Below, piece by piece: positions 14,315 through 21,344 of a stretch of 27,819 nucleotides of DNA. The notes under the pieces are model-generated. The model did not search any database. It saw only the letters and a list, made by a program, of their open reading frames with translations, and was not told where the DNA came from. The position numbers and the translations under genes were made by a program. Positions within the stretch are counted from its first letter, which is position 1. Each line of letters opens with the position of its first letter. This DNA is from GCA-003244245 sp035463315 (GTDB lineage: Bacteria; Actinomycetota; Actinomycetes; Mycobacteriales; Pseudonocardiaceae), in contig DATHTJ010000268.1 in assembly GCA_035463315.1 (NCBI GenBank), forward strand, positions 1 through 27,819, in the 5' to 3' direction.

Positions 14315-14322
14315 GTGGGACC

Positions 14323-14397
14323 TCAGCTGTTCGGACGCTTGCCGTGGTTGGAGGCGTTCTTCTTCCGGTCACGCTTCTTGCGAGCCCGCTTGGACAC
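14323..14397 (-). CDS. 50S ribosomal protein bL37
   Basis: This is a 24-residue, extremely basic protein, too short for ordinary gene calling. It starts at GTG 14395-14397 and contains KKRDRKKNASNHGKRPN. The NHGKRPN ending and the Lys/Arg-rich body match my memory of bL37, the small actinobacterial large-subunit protein found in mycobacterial ribosome structures. GGGAGG lies 9 nt upstream on the minus strand, a strong ribosome binding site. In-frame codons before the GTG offer no better start. It converges on rsrA and is divergent from the biotinyl-protein gene. Confidence 0.85.
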   Translation of the reverse strand: MSKRARKKRDRKKNASNHGKRPNS

Positions 14398-14530
14398 AGC
14401 GACTGTCCTCCCTGTATCGATTGATCTTGGGTGATTGATTGCGATCGTTAGTGAGTGTGTCACGGTGCGCCACAACCGTGCCGCCGACCGTGGTTGGATG
14501 GCGGTGCCGAGGCGTCGAGGAGGGCGATCC

Positions 14531-14746
14531 ATGACCGAGGAGATCCGGGCCGAGATGGTGGCCAGCGTGTGGAAGATCGTGGTCGCCGAGGGCGACGCGG
14601 TGTCCGAGGGCGACACGCTGGTGATCCTCGAGTCGATGAAGATGGAGATCCCGGTCCTGTCCGAGGTTGACGGCACCGTCGCGAAACTGGCGGTCGCCGA
14701 GGGTGACGTGGTGCAGCAGGGTGACCTGATCGCTGTCGTTGAGTGA
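14531..14746 (+). CDS. Biotinyl/lipoyl-domain carrier protein (TB7.3 homologue)
   Basis: A 71-residue stand-alone biotinyl domain, the same size class as mycobacterial TB7.3 (Rv3221c). The biotin-accepting motif is intact: ESMKMEIPV with Lys37 as the modified residue. Flanking strands EGDAVSEGDTLVIL and EGDVVQQGDLIAVVE complete the barrel. It would serve as a carrier for a biotin-dependent carboxylase, but no carboxylase subunit is in this window. The ATG at 14531 has GAGGAGGG 6 nt upstream; the longer open frame from 14435 is not supported. The pdtaS start follows 25 bp after the stop, so these two are probably co-transcribed. Confidence 0.93.
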   Translation: MTEEIRAEMVASVWKIVVAEGDAVSEGDTLVILESMKMEIPVLSEVDGTVAKLAVAEGDVVQQGDLIAVVE

Positions 14747-14771
14747 GGCTGCTCGAGATGGGTGAGCCGCG

Positions 14772-16259
14772 ATGTCGACGCTGAGCGAGCTGCTCGCTCA
14801 GCACACCCACCTGCCCGGCGCGGCGGTCGGTCACCTGCAGCGGATCGTCGCCGAGTGGCAGTTGCTCGCTGATCTGTCCTTCGCCGACCTGCTGATGTGG
14901 GTGCCGCTGGACGCCACCGGCCCGGCGCAAGACTTCCTCTGCGTGGCCCACGTCCGACCCACCACCGGCCCCACCGCCTATCCCGAGGACGTGGTCGGCA
15001 CCCGTGCTGCGGGCACCGAGCGTCCTCTGCTGAGCCGAGCGCTGGGGGACGGCAGCATCCGACGGGACGAGGAGCCGCGCTGGTTGCGAGGCGTTCCGGT
15101 GCGTCGTGAGGCGGTGCCGGTGCGGCTGGGGGAGCGCCAGATTGCCGCCATCGGGCGGGAGGCGAACCTGGCGGTACCCCGGGTGCCGAGCCCCCTGGAG
15201 ATTGCGTACCTGGGAATCGCCGCAGACCTGTGCCAGATGCTGGCCGACGGTACCTTCCCGGACACCGGCACCACCCCCGACCGCCAGGGCGGCCCGCGAG
15301 CGGGTGACGGCTTGCTCCGGCTGCATCCCACCGGGATCGTGATCTACGCCAGCCCCAATGCGCTGTCCGCCTATCACCGGATGGGGCACGCTGCGGATCT
15401 CCGGGGCGAGCAGCTCGCGTCGTTGACTCGCCGGCTGATCTCCGACCCGTTCGATGCCGCCGAGGTCGCCCAGCGGATCCGCACTGCGGTGGAGGGCAGC
15501 CCGAGCGGGCGGATCGAGGCCGAGGCGGACGGCGCCACCATGCTGTTCCGCGCCCTGCCGTTGCGCCCGCGGGGGCAGCCGGCCGGGGCGTTGGTGCTGG
15601 TCCGCGATGTGACCGAGGTGCGCAGCCGCGATCGTGCGCTGCTGTCCAAGGACGCCACCATCAGGGAGATCCACCACCGGGTGAAGAACAACCTGCAGAC
15701 GGTGGCCGCGCTGCTGCGGCTACAGTCGCGCCGCACGGCGAACGTCGAGGCCCGCCAAGCGCTGCAGGAGTCGGTGCGTCGGGTGGCGTCCATTGCCATG
15801 GTGCACGAGACGCTGTCGATCTCCCTGGACGAGCGGGTGGACATCGATGATGTCGTGGACAAGGTGCTCCCGATGATCGCCGAGGTGTCAGGGGAGGCGA
15901 GCCGTGTCGTCGTCCGGCGAGAGGGCGCATTCGGGGTGCTGGCGACCGAGCTCGCCACGCCGCTGGTCATGGTGCTCACGGAGCTGGTGCAGAACGCCCT
16001 GGAGCACGCCTTCGAACCGGGCCGGGACGGCGAGGTGGTACTTCGCGCCGAGCGGTCCGCAGGGTCGCTGGAGGTGATCGTCTCCGACGACGGCCGCGGG
16101 CTTCCGCCGGAGTTCTCCCTGGAACGGGCCGAGCGGCTGGGGTTGCAGATTGTGCGTACCCTGGTCGGCTCCGAGCTGCGAGGGTCCCTGGACCTGCAGC
16201 GCAGGCAGCCCCGCGGCACCGTGGCAGTGCTGCGGTTGCCGCTGACGACGCACCGTTGA
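14772..16259 (+). CDS. pdtaS: Cytoplasmic sensor histidine kinase PdtaS
   Basis: A 495-residue kinase of the HisKA_2 class that, in mycobacteria, phosphorylates the RNA-binding antiterminator PdtaR. Residues about 1-150 form a GAF-like sensory domain and about 180-285 a PAS domain (GALVLVRDVTEVRSRDRALL at its end). The phosphoacceptor motif is EIHHRVKNNLQTVAALLRL, with His302, just before Arg-Val-Lys, as the likely site. The ATPase N box is LTELVQNALEHAF and the G box is DDGRGLPPEF with LGLQIVRTLV. There are no transmembrane helices. The PdtaR gene is not in this window, as in mycobacteria where the pair is unlinked. The gene is convergent with whiB1 across a strong terminator. Confidence 0.95.
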   Translation: MSTLSELLAQHTHLPGAAVGHLQRIVAEWQLLADLSFADLLMWVPLDATGPAQDFLCVAHVRPTTGPTAYPEDVVGTRAAGTERPLLSRALGDGSIRRDEEPRWLRGVPVRREAVPVRLGERQIAAIGREANLAVPRVPSPLEIAYLGIAADLCQMLADGTFPDTGTTPDRQGGPRAGDGLLRLHPTGIVIYASPNALSAYHRMGHAADLRGEQLASLTRRLISDPFDAAEVAQRIRTAVEGSPSGRIEAEADGATMLFRALPLRPRGQPAGALVLVRDVTEVRSRDRALLSKDATIREIHHRVKNNLQTVAALLRLQSRRTANVEARQALQESVRRVASIAMVHETLSISLDERVDIDDVVDKVLPMIAEVSGEASRVVVRREGAFGVLATELATPLVMVLTELVQNALEHAFEPGRDGEVVLRAERSAGSLEVIVSDDGRGLPPEFSLERAERLGLQIVRTLVGSELRGSLDLQRRQPRGTVAVLRLPLTTHR

Positions 16260-16297
16260 GGGTCAGGTCCAGACTGTCAGGCCCCATGACGACATGA

Positions 16298-16333
16298 CGA
16301 GGGGCCTGGCACTTCACGGTGCCAGGCCCCTCG
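16298..16333. terminator. Strong bidirectional hairpin between pdtaS and whiB1
   Basis: A perfect 14-bp GC-rich stem (cgaggggcctggca / tgccaggcccctcg) with an 8-nt loop lies between two convergent stop codons. No clear U-run is seen on either side. Confidence 0.85.
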
Positions 16334-16355
16334 CCGGTCGTGTTACGTGCGCGGA

Positions 16356-16610
16356 TCAGGCGCCGGTACGGGCCCCGGTACGAGCGTTACGCCGCTTCAG
16401 GGCGCGTCGCTCGTCCTCGCTCATGCCGCCCCATACGCCAGCGTCCTGCCCGGAGGCGAGTGCCCAGTTGAGGCACTCGGCATTGACCGGACAGCGTTGG
16501 CAGACGGTCTTCGCCTCGGCGATCTGCAGCAGAGCGGGACCGCTGGTTCCCACCGGGAAGAACAGCTCCGGGTCCTCGTCTCGGCAGGCCGCGTGATGGC
16601 GCCAGTCCAT
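16356..16610 (-). CDS. whiB1: WhiB1 iron-sulfur transcriptional regulator
   Basis: An 84-residue Wbl protein. Cys9, Cys37, Cys40 and Cys46 fall at the same positions as in mycobacterial WhiB1 and ligate a [4Fe-4S] cluster that reacts with nitric oxide. The G(V/I)WGG turn is present (AGVWGGMSEDERRALKRRN), followed by a basic DNA-contacting tail. WhiB1 binds the primary sigma factor and is essential in Mycobacterium tuberculosis. The ATG at 16608-16610 is preceded by GAGGAG (minus strand) with a gap of about 8 nt. Upstream is a perfect CRP-type site (16683-16698); regulation of whiB1 by cAMP-CRP is established in mycobacteria. Confidence 0.97.
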   Translation of the reverse strand: MDWRHHAACRDEDPELFFPVGTSGPALLQIAEAKTVCQRCPVNAECLNWALASGQDAGVWGGMSEDERRALKRRNARTGARTGA

Positions 16611-16682
16611 GGTGCTTGCTCCTCGTCGATCGCGCTGGTGATCTCACGTTGCCCAGCGCCGTCGTCGTCTGTCATTTGGGCT

Positions 16683-16698
16683 TGTGAATGATTTCACA
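16683..16698. promoter_or_regulatory. Perfect CRP/FNR-type binding site upstream of whiB1
   Basis: TGTGAATGATTTCACA matches TGTGA-N6-TCACA exactly and extends one base pair each side. It lies 73-88 bp upstream of the whiB1 ATG. A possible -35 hexamer for whiB1 (TTGACA, minus strand, 16710-16715) lies just beyond it, which would put the CRP site over the spacer and -10 of that promoter. Confidence 0.8.
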
Positions 16699-17080
16699 AT
16701 CGTCCGCGATGTCAAGAGTCTCTACGGACGCGATGAGTCATTTCACCCAGCGGGTACCCGCTAGTCGAACTGCCAACCGCATGTGGAACCGATTCAGAAG
16801 CCTTACCCGGAGGATAGCTGCGCATCGCGGTCGGGTGACGCGACGCGCTACCGTCGTTTCACCCGAACTGCCCACTCCGCTCGGCCACCGCGATAGGTTC
16901 ACCACGGTGCACCGCCTGAGAAGTCGCATCGACCGGGAGGTCGCTGGACTCACGGCAGCTAGCCCTACCGAGCCTAACGAGACCACCCGCCAGAACGTTT
17001 CGCTCCACTTTTTGCGTCCGGGCGCGTCACCCCAACCGTGGTGGGGCCCAGCCGTGGTATGAGGGGCTGAGGTCGGTGGC

Positions 17081-17086
17081 TACCCT
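17081..17086 (+). promoter_or_regulatory. Candidate -10 box for leaderless membrane-protein gene
   Basis: TACCCT fits TANNNT and ends 6 nt before the ATG at 17093. There is no Shine-Dalgarno sequence, so the transcript probably begins at the start codon. Confidence 0.6.
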
Positions 17087-17092
17087 GCTGCG

Positions 17093-17491
17093 ATGACCGA
17101 TGAGTCCGCCACCCCCCGTCCGGTGCAGGTCGCGGGCGTGCTCGTCGGGCTGCAGGGCTTGGCCGGTGTCGGGATCGCGGTCGGGCTGCTCGCCGCGGCT
17201 GCGCACGGGCGCACCGGTCCGGTGCCGATTCTGGCCACTGGGGTCTGGCTGGCCGGCTTTGGGGTCATCCTGCTCGTCGTCGGCGCGAACCTGGTGCGGG
17301 GCCGGCACGGCGCTCGCACTCCGGCCATCGTCGCTCAGCTCTTGCTGCTCGGTGTCTCCTGGTATGCCGCGGGCCCCTCGTCCCAGCCTGCCTACGGAGT
17401 GCCGGCCGCAGCGTTCTGCGTGGCTGTCCTGATACTGCTGTTTTGCCCGCCTGCGGTGCGCTGGGTCACCGGGCAGGGCGGGGTCAGTTGA
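17093..17491 (+). CDS. Four-helix integral membrane protein, Rv3217c-like
   Basis: This encodes 132 residues with about four hydrophobic segments: VAGVLVGLQGLAGVGIAVGL (about 12-37), ILATGVWLAGFGVILLVVGA (about 45-66), IVAQLLLLGVSWYAAG and AAAFCVAVLILLFCPPAVRW. Small size, position next to whiB1 and topology match my memory of Rv3217c. No function is known. Short loops and few charged residues argue against an enzyme. The last 8 bp overlap the convergent SirB1-family gene, so there is no space for a terminator between them. Confidence 0.8.
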   Translation: MTDESATPRPVQVAGVLVGLQGLAGVGIAVGLLAAAAHGRTGPVPILATGVWLAGFGVILLVVGANLVRGRHGARTPAIVAQLLLLGVSWYAAGPSSQPAYGVPAAAFCVAVLILLFCPPAVRWVTGQGGVS

Positions 17492-18263
17492 GCTGCGCTC
17501 GCAGGCTGCGTGCGGCCTGCTCGAGGAGTTCGGCGTGCTGCGGCCATTGGGGGATCTGCGACTCGAGGAACGCGGCGCCGTCGAGGAAGCGGCCCTGCCG
17601 GGCGAGCGTGTAGCCCAGCTCGACGAGTTCTTGGGCCCCCACCCCGGGCAGCGCCAAGCGCATCCGCAACACCCATTCGAGGTCGGCGGGCTGCCCGAGA
17701 CCCCGGTAGACCACTCGCAGGTTCTCCAGGATGCGCGCGAAGATTGCCCTTCTGGGGGAGGTCGTAAGCAAGTGGCGCCCGAACTGGACGTTCGGACCGG
17801 CTCGGGTCGAGGCGCGGAACAGGGCCTCGCAACCGGCGAGGTCAAGTAGCTCGCCGCCGTTGAACGCGTCGAGGTAGTGGTCGGTGGCCAGCGGCCGGAC
17901 GAGGAAGTGACCGGGCATGCTGACGCCTTCCAGCGACACCCCGGCGCGGCGCCCCACCTCGATGCACACGACCGAGAGCGTGATCGGGATGCCGAGCCTG
18001 CGGTCGAGCACGTGATCCAGCAGGGAGTTGCGAGGGTCGTAGTAGCTCGCAGTGTTGCCGGCGAAACCCTCCTCGACGAACAGCCGGTGGATGAGCGTCT
18101 CAAGCGAGTCGACCCGCTCGGCCAGCCGATCCAGCGCGCGCAGCGAAGCGCTGGCGTCGAGTTCCGGATCCGCGCCGGCGGCGATCGCGAGCGCGCCCAC
18201 ATCGAGCTCCGGTCCCGGCCCTCGCCCGGCCAGTAATGCGGTGAAGTGCTCCACTGCGTTCAC
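17484..18263 (-). CDS. SirB1-family protein with transglutaminase-like and TPR-like regions
   Basis: This encodes 259 residues from a GTG at 18261-18263. The open frame continues to a TTG at 18305, but the extra residues are not family-like and neither start has a clear ribosome binding site. The SirB1 N-terminal domain is recognisable: LIHRLFVEEGFAGN, YYDPRNSLLDHVLDRRLGIP, ITLSVVCIEVGRRAGVSLEG and MPGHFLVR. The usual transglutaminase triad is only partly present: His in GHFL and Asp in DAFNGG remain, and a Cys occurs in VVCIEV. A helical TPR-like end follows (LPGVGAQELVELGYTLARQG). The bacterial role is unclear. The gene follows formate dehydrogenase by under 100 bp on the same strand and may be co-transcribed. 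Confidence 0.85.
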   Translation of the reverse strand: MNAVEHFTALLAGRGPGPELDVGALAIAAGADPELDASASLRALDRLAERVDSLETLIHRLFVEEGFAGNTASYYDPRNSLLDHVLDRRLGIPITLSVVCIEVGRRAGVSLEGVSMPGHFLVRPLATDHYLDAFNGGELLDLAGCEALFRASTRAGPNVQFGRHLLTTSPRRAIFARILENLRVVYRGLGQPADLEWVLRMRLALPGVGAQELVELGYTLARQGRFLDGAAFLESQIPQWPQHAELLEQAARSLRAQLN

Positions 18264-18357
18264 GGTGTACTCGATCGTGCGCCCTGCCGTGCCAGGTGTC
18301 CACAACCAGCGACGCCGACCAGCGAATGGTGTCTGCTAGAGGACGGGACCGTAGGCG

Positions 18358-19527
18358 TTAGGACATGGCCGGGCCGGTGGTATAGGAGTGGGCGCCCGTG
18401 CCGGCCAGCGCACCACTCGCAACGATGAGGTACTCGTCGCGGATCGGCCGGTTCGCGAAGAAGCATTCCAGGATCTCCCGAGTACCTGCGGCGTACCGCG
18501 CTTGGGCCGACAGGCTGGAGCCGGAGATGTGCGGGGTCATCCCGTGGTGCGGCATCGTCCGCCAAGGGTGGTCGGGCGGTGCCGGCTGCGGGAACCACAC
18601 GTCACCGGCGTAGCCGGCGAGCCGACCGCTCTGCAACGCGCGGACCACCGCATCCCGGTCGCAGATCTTCGCCCGGGCGGTGTTGATCAGGTAGGTGCCA
18701 TGTCTCATGGTTGACAGCAGCTCATCGTTGACCAAGCCTTCGGTCTCGGGGTGCAGCGGCGCGTTGATGGTCACCACGTCGCACAACGGCACCATCTCCT
18801 GGGTCGTTGAGTGGAACGTCAACCCGAGTTCCTCCTCGACCTGCGGAGGCAACCGGTGCCGGTCGGTGTAGTGCAGCGTCACATCGAACGGTGCCAGCCG
18901 GCGTAACACGGCGGTGCCGATCCGACCGGCGGCCACCGTCCCGACTGTCATCCCTTCCAGGTCATAGGAACGGGCGACGCAGTCAGCGATGTTCCAGCCG
19001 CCGTCGAGCACCCATTTGTGGGACGGCAGGTAATTGCGCACCAGCGACAAGATCATCATCACCACGTGCTCGGCGACGCTGATGCTGTTGCAGTACGTCA
19101 CCTCCGCGACGGTGATCCCATGCTTGATCGCGGCGTCCAAGTCGACGTGATCGGAACCGATGCCGGCCGTGATCGCCAGCTTGAGCTTCGAGGCCCGCGC
19201 GATGCGCTCGGCGGTGAGATAAGCCGGCCAGAATGGCTGGCTGATCACCACGTCGGCGTCGGCGAGCTCCCGATCGAACACCGACTCGTCACCATCCTTG
19301 GACGAGGTGACGACCAGCTGGTGCCCGGCACCCTCCAGGAAGGGCCGCAGGCCTAGTTCGCCGGAGACGCTGCCGAGCAGCTCACCAGGGGTGAAATCGA
19401 CTCCCGCCGGAGTGGGCATCGACTGTCCGTTCGGATACTGCTCCAGCGTCGGAATGCCGGGCCGTGGGTAGCTTTTCGGGTAGCCGTCGACCGGATCGTC
19501 GTAGAGTACACACAGTACCTTTGCCAT
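18358..19527 (-). CDS. fdh: NAD-dependent formate dehydrogenase
   Basis: A 389-residue D-2-hydroxyacid-dehydrogenase-type enzyme that oxidises formate to CO2 with reduction of NAD+. It needs no metal cofactor. Nearly every block of the well-known Pseudomonas sp. 101 enzyme is recognisable: MAKVLCVLYDDPVDGYPKSY, ISQPFWPAYL, AGIGSDHVDLDAAI, CNSISVAEHVVMMILSLVRN, the nucleotide-binding TVAAGRIGTAVLRRL, the catalytic-Arg segment NTARAKICDRDA, and MTPHISGSSLSAQARYAAGT with the catalytic His. The ATG at 19525-19527 has a perfect AAGGAG; the longer frame to 19551 is unnecessary. It may supply NADH from formate or detoxify it. No methanol- or formaldehyde-oxidation genes are beside it. Confidence 0.96.
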   Translation of the reverse strand: MAKVLCVLYDDPVDGYPKSYPRPGIPTLEQYPNGQSMPTPAGVDFTPGELLGSVSGELGLRPFLEGAGHQLVVTSSKDGDESVFDRELADADVVISQPFWPAYLTAERIARASKLKLAITAGIGSDHVDLDAAIKHGITVAEVTYCNSISVAEHVVMMILSLVRNYLPSHKWVLDGGWNIADCVARSYDLEGMTVGTVAAGRIGTAVLRRLAPFDVTLHYTDRHRLPPQVEEELGLTFHSTTQEMVPLCDVVTINAPLHPETEGLVNDELLSTMRHGTYLINTARAKICDRDAVVRALQSGRLAGYAGDVWFPQPAPPDHPWRTMPHHGMTPHISGSSLSAQARYAAGTREILECFFANRPIRDEYLIVASGALAGTGAHSYTTGPAMS

Positions 19528-20175
19528 GGTGGCTTCTCCTTCGTAGTGCACTCATCGCCAACTCCGCGAACGTACGGAGCATGTCGTGACGCGGTCAAGC
19601 AGCATCCCACCTCCCCACCACGAGCACGCGCAGCACAACAGTCCCGGCCGCAACGAGCAGCACCAGGCTGGCCCGTCGCCGCCACCCAGCGCACCACGCA
19701 CGCCCACGTCGCACGATCCGACTAGGGACCCCCGCCCGCACCTGTTAATGGCAGGGTTGTTGGTTCACGTCCAACTCGGGGAGCCAGGCACAACGGGAGC
19801 ACCGGTCTTCGGGTGCACCGGTCTTCGAACGAACTGGTTCTGACCAGGTTCGACGTGCAATTCGCGTGGGTAAGGGCTACACTGGCGATGTTGCCCTAGA
19901 CCCTGGCAGTTTGAGTGGTTGGCGGCCAGTGCGGATCACGGTAAGCATCGGGGTTTTCCTTATGGGCGACAGCGCAGATCGCGACCGGAGGAGGGGTGCG
20001 GCCGTGGTGGGCTTCTCGCAAGGCCGAGCCCGCGGTGCGCGGGCCGTATTGAGACACCCCGTATTGAGCACCATTGTCTATGCTCGCCTTGACCCACCAA
20101 CCCCAAACTACCGCCCGCCGCGGTGGTCGCCTCGACGCTGTCGGGGTGCTGAACCGCTGAAATAGATGAGGACAC
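19528..20175. other. Gene-poor 650-bp stretch
   Basis: No gene can be supported. Frames 19586-19843 and 19866-20165 on the plus strand are open but read as low-complexity His/Pro/Arg-rich or random-like sequence. A 13-bp direct repeat lies at 19799-19827. The left end should hold the formate dehydrogenase promoter and the right end that of the DUF6893 gene. Confidence 0.5.
19799..19827. repeat. Direct repeat of 13 bp, period 16
   Basis: gcaccggtcttcg occurs at 19799-19811 and again at 19815-19827, separated by 3 bp. The 16-bp spacing is about one and a half helical turns. Confidence 0.75.
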
Positions 20176-20295
20176 ATGCACATCGTTGGCTATATCGCAA
20201 CAACCCTGGCAGCGATCATCGTCGTTGGTGTGATCGCTCTCGGAGTGATCACGATCCCAGACATCCGCCGCTACCTGCGGATCCGCAACATGTGA
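20176..20295 (+). CDS. DUF6893-family small membrane protein
   Basis: This 39-residue protein is shorter than usual gene-calling limits. It starts at ATG 20176 with GATGAGGAC just upstream as ribosome binding site. One membrane helix (ATTLAAIIVVGVIALGVITI, about residues 8-27) is followed by a short cytoplasmic tail PDIRRYLRIRNM. The tail PDIRRYLxIRxM is what I remember as the signature of DUF6893, a tiny actinobacterial membrane-peptide family of unknown function. The gene ends exactly at the start of a 16-bp tandem duplication. Confidence 0.8.
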   Translation: MHIVGYIATTLAAIIVVGVIALGVITIPDIRRYLRIRNM

Positions 20296-20326
20296 CCCAG
20301 TGACACGTCGACCCAGTGACACGTCG
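20295..20326. repeat. Perfect 16-bp tandem duplication
   Basis: acccagtgacacgtcg is repeated head to tail at 20295-20310 and 20311-20326, beginning at the last base of the DUF6893 stop codon. Confidence 0.9.
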
Positions 20327-20350
20327 CGGCCGTGCAACGGACGCAACGGC

Positions 20351-20380
20351 GCTCAACAACACAACGCTCAACAACACAAC
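20351..20380. repeat. Perfect 15-bp tandem duplication
   Basis: gctcaacaacacaac is repeated head to tail at 20351-20365 and 20366-20380. It is AC-rich on the plus strand, and so GT-rich on the strand transcribed from sodN, just past the sodN terminator hairpin. Confidence 0.9.
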
Positions 20381-20386
20381 GACAAA

Positions 20387-20427
20387 CGGCGCTGACCAAC
20401 GGGAGAGATTTCCGCTGGTCAGCGCCG
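20387..20427 (-). terminator. Hairpin terminator downstream of sodN
   Basis: A perfect 12-bp stem (cggcgctgacca / tggtcagcgccg) with a 17-nt loop lies 16 nt after the sodN stop. On the minus strand it is followed by TTTGTCGTTGTGTTG, a partial U-rich tract, so it should end the sodN transcript. Confidence 0.8.
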
Positions 20428-20443
20428 CTTACGAGGCACGACC

Positions 20444-20854
20444 TCAGCCTTGCTTGGTCTCCCAGAAGATCTTGTCGATCTCCGCGATCTGGTCCAGCAG
20501 CTCCTGCCCGGTCTGGGGGTCAGTGGAGCCCTTGGTGCCGGTCGCACCCGCGGCCTTGGTGGCCTTGTTGAACAGCTCGTGCAGCTGCGGGTACTTCTCG
20601 AAGTGCGGCGGCTTGAAGTAGTCGGTCCACAGCACCCAGAGGTGGTGCTTGACCAGGTCGCTGCGCTGCTCCTTGATCTCGATCGCGCGCGAGCGGAACT
20701 CCGGGTCCTCGTTGGACTGGTACTTCTCCTGGATTGCCTTGACCGACTCGGCCTCGATCCGGGCCTGCGCCGGGTCATAGACGCCACACGGGAGGTCGCA
20801 GTGCGCAGTGACCTCTAGGCGGGGACAGTGCAGAATCCGCGACAGCAGTCGCAT
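20444..20854 (-). CDS. sodN: Nickel superoxide dismutase precursor
   Basis: NiSOD converts superoxide to hydrogen peroxide and oxygen. The 136-residue precursor carries the nickel hook HCDLPCGVYD at residues 18-27. After removal of the 17-residue propeptide, His1, Cys2 and Cys6 of the mature chain bind nickel. The remainder is the conserved four-helix subunit (ARIEAESVKAIQEKY, WTDYFKPPHFEKYPQLHELF, IAEIDKIFWETK). The propeptide (MRLLSRILHCPRLEVTA) is slightly longer than the 14 residues of the Streptomyces enzyme and contains a Cys. The ATG at 20852-20854 has AGGGAGG 4 nt upstream. The maturation protease gene starts 82 bp away on the opposite strand. Confidence 0.97.
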   Translation of the reverse strand: MRLLSRILHCPRLEVTAHCDLPCGVYDPAQARIEAESVKAIQEKYQSNEDPEFRSRAIEIKEQRSDLVKHHLWVLWTDYFKPPHFEKYPQLHELFNKATKAAGATGTKGSTDPQTGQELLDQIAEIDKIFWETKQG

Positions 20855-20936
20855 CGTGCCTCCCTGACATGTGCTGCTCCGACGTCACGCGACCCTACTC
20901 CCGCGCGGCCCGGCGAGCATCCCGGACGGTGACAAT

Positions 20937-21305
20937 ATGGCGGTATTCAGCCCGGTCGGGTGGCCGTGGCGGCGTGCGGTGGTGCGCGGTCCTTCGATGT
21001 CCCCGACCCTGTCCGACGGCGACGTGGTACTGGCCAGCTTGCGGGCTCGGCCGCGCCCCGGGGCGGTGGTGCTGGTTCGGTGGGCGCAGCGTCCCGGTCA
21101 GCTGTCGGTCAAGCGTGTGGTAGGCCGGCACGGGAACGGCTGGTGGGTGCTGGGCGACAACCCCGACGGCTCCACCGACTCCCGCCAACTCGGCCCTGCG
21201 GACCCAATAGCGGTGGTGATTGCCCGCCTATGGCCCGCTCCCCGCCCCCTGCCCCGGCGCTCGTCCAGCTGGCAGCCCCCGCCGTCAGCGGGCTCAGCGG
21301 GGTAA
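20937..21305 (+). CDS. sodX: Nickel-SOD maturation protease (S26 family)
   Basis: A 122-residue S26-type Ser/Lys protease expected to cut the SodN propeptide just before its His-Cys nickel hook. The signature is clear: RGPSMSPTLSDGDVVL with Ser20 as nucleophile, SVKRVVG with Lys59 as general base, and WVLGDNPDGSTDSRQLGP, the third conserved box. The N-terminal membrane anchor of ordinary signal peptidase I is absent, as in the SodX group, so it acts in the cytoplasm. The ATG at 20937 was chosen because the proteins begin near this point; the frame extends to 20871 with Arg-rich residues. Upstream base pairing to the ribosome is weak. It is divergent from sodN, the usual arrangement being adjacent. 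Confidence 0.92.
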   Translation: MAVFSPVGWPWRRAVVRGPSMSPTLSDGDVVLASLRARPRPGAVVLVRWAQRPGQLSVKRVVGRHGNGWWVLGDNPDGSTDSRQLGPADPIAVVIARLWPAPRPLPRRSSSWQPPPSAGSAG

Positions 21306-21344
21306 CCGGCACCCGAATAACCTCGCTGAATGCGCTGAGGATGG

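Larger units (their letters stand above)
16611..17092. other. 482-bp gene-free region between divergent whiB1 and membrane-protein genes
   Basis: Besides the CRP site and the two promoters at its ends, I find no supported gene. The plus-strand frame 16688-17062 and the minus-strand frame 16738-16986 are open, but their Arg/Ser/Thr-rich residues show no recognisable fold and no good ribosome binding site. The length is unusual for this compact region and leaves room for a long whiB1 leader or a small RNA. Confidence 0.5.

Noticed and set aside
16688..17062. 124-residue plus-strand open frame between whiB1 and the membrane-protein gene
   Set aside because: Starts inside the CRP site, lacks a good ribosome binding site and reads as Arg/Ser/Thr-rich sequence.
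19825..19860. TTCGAAC/GGTTCGAC stretch reminiscent of a tRNA T-arm
   Set aside because: No acceptor stem, anticodon arm or D-arm can be assembled around it.
19866..20165. 99-residue plus-strand open frame before the DUF6893 gene
   Set aside because: No family resemblance or ribosome binding site; residues become Arg/Pro-rich.
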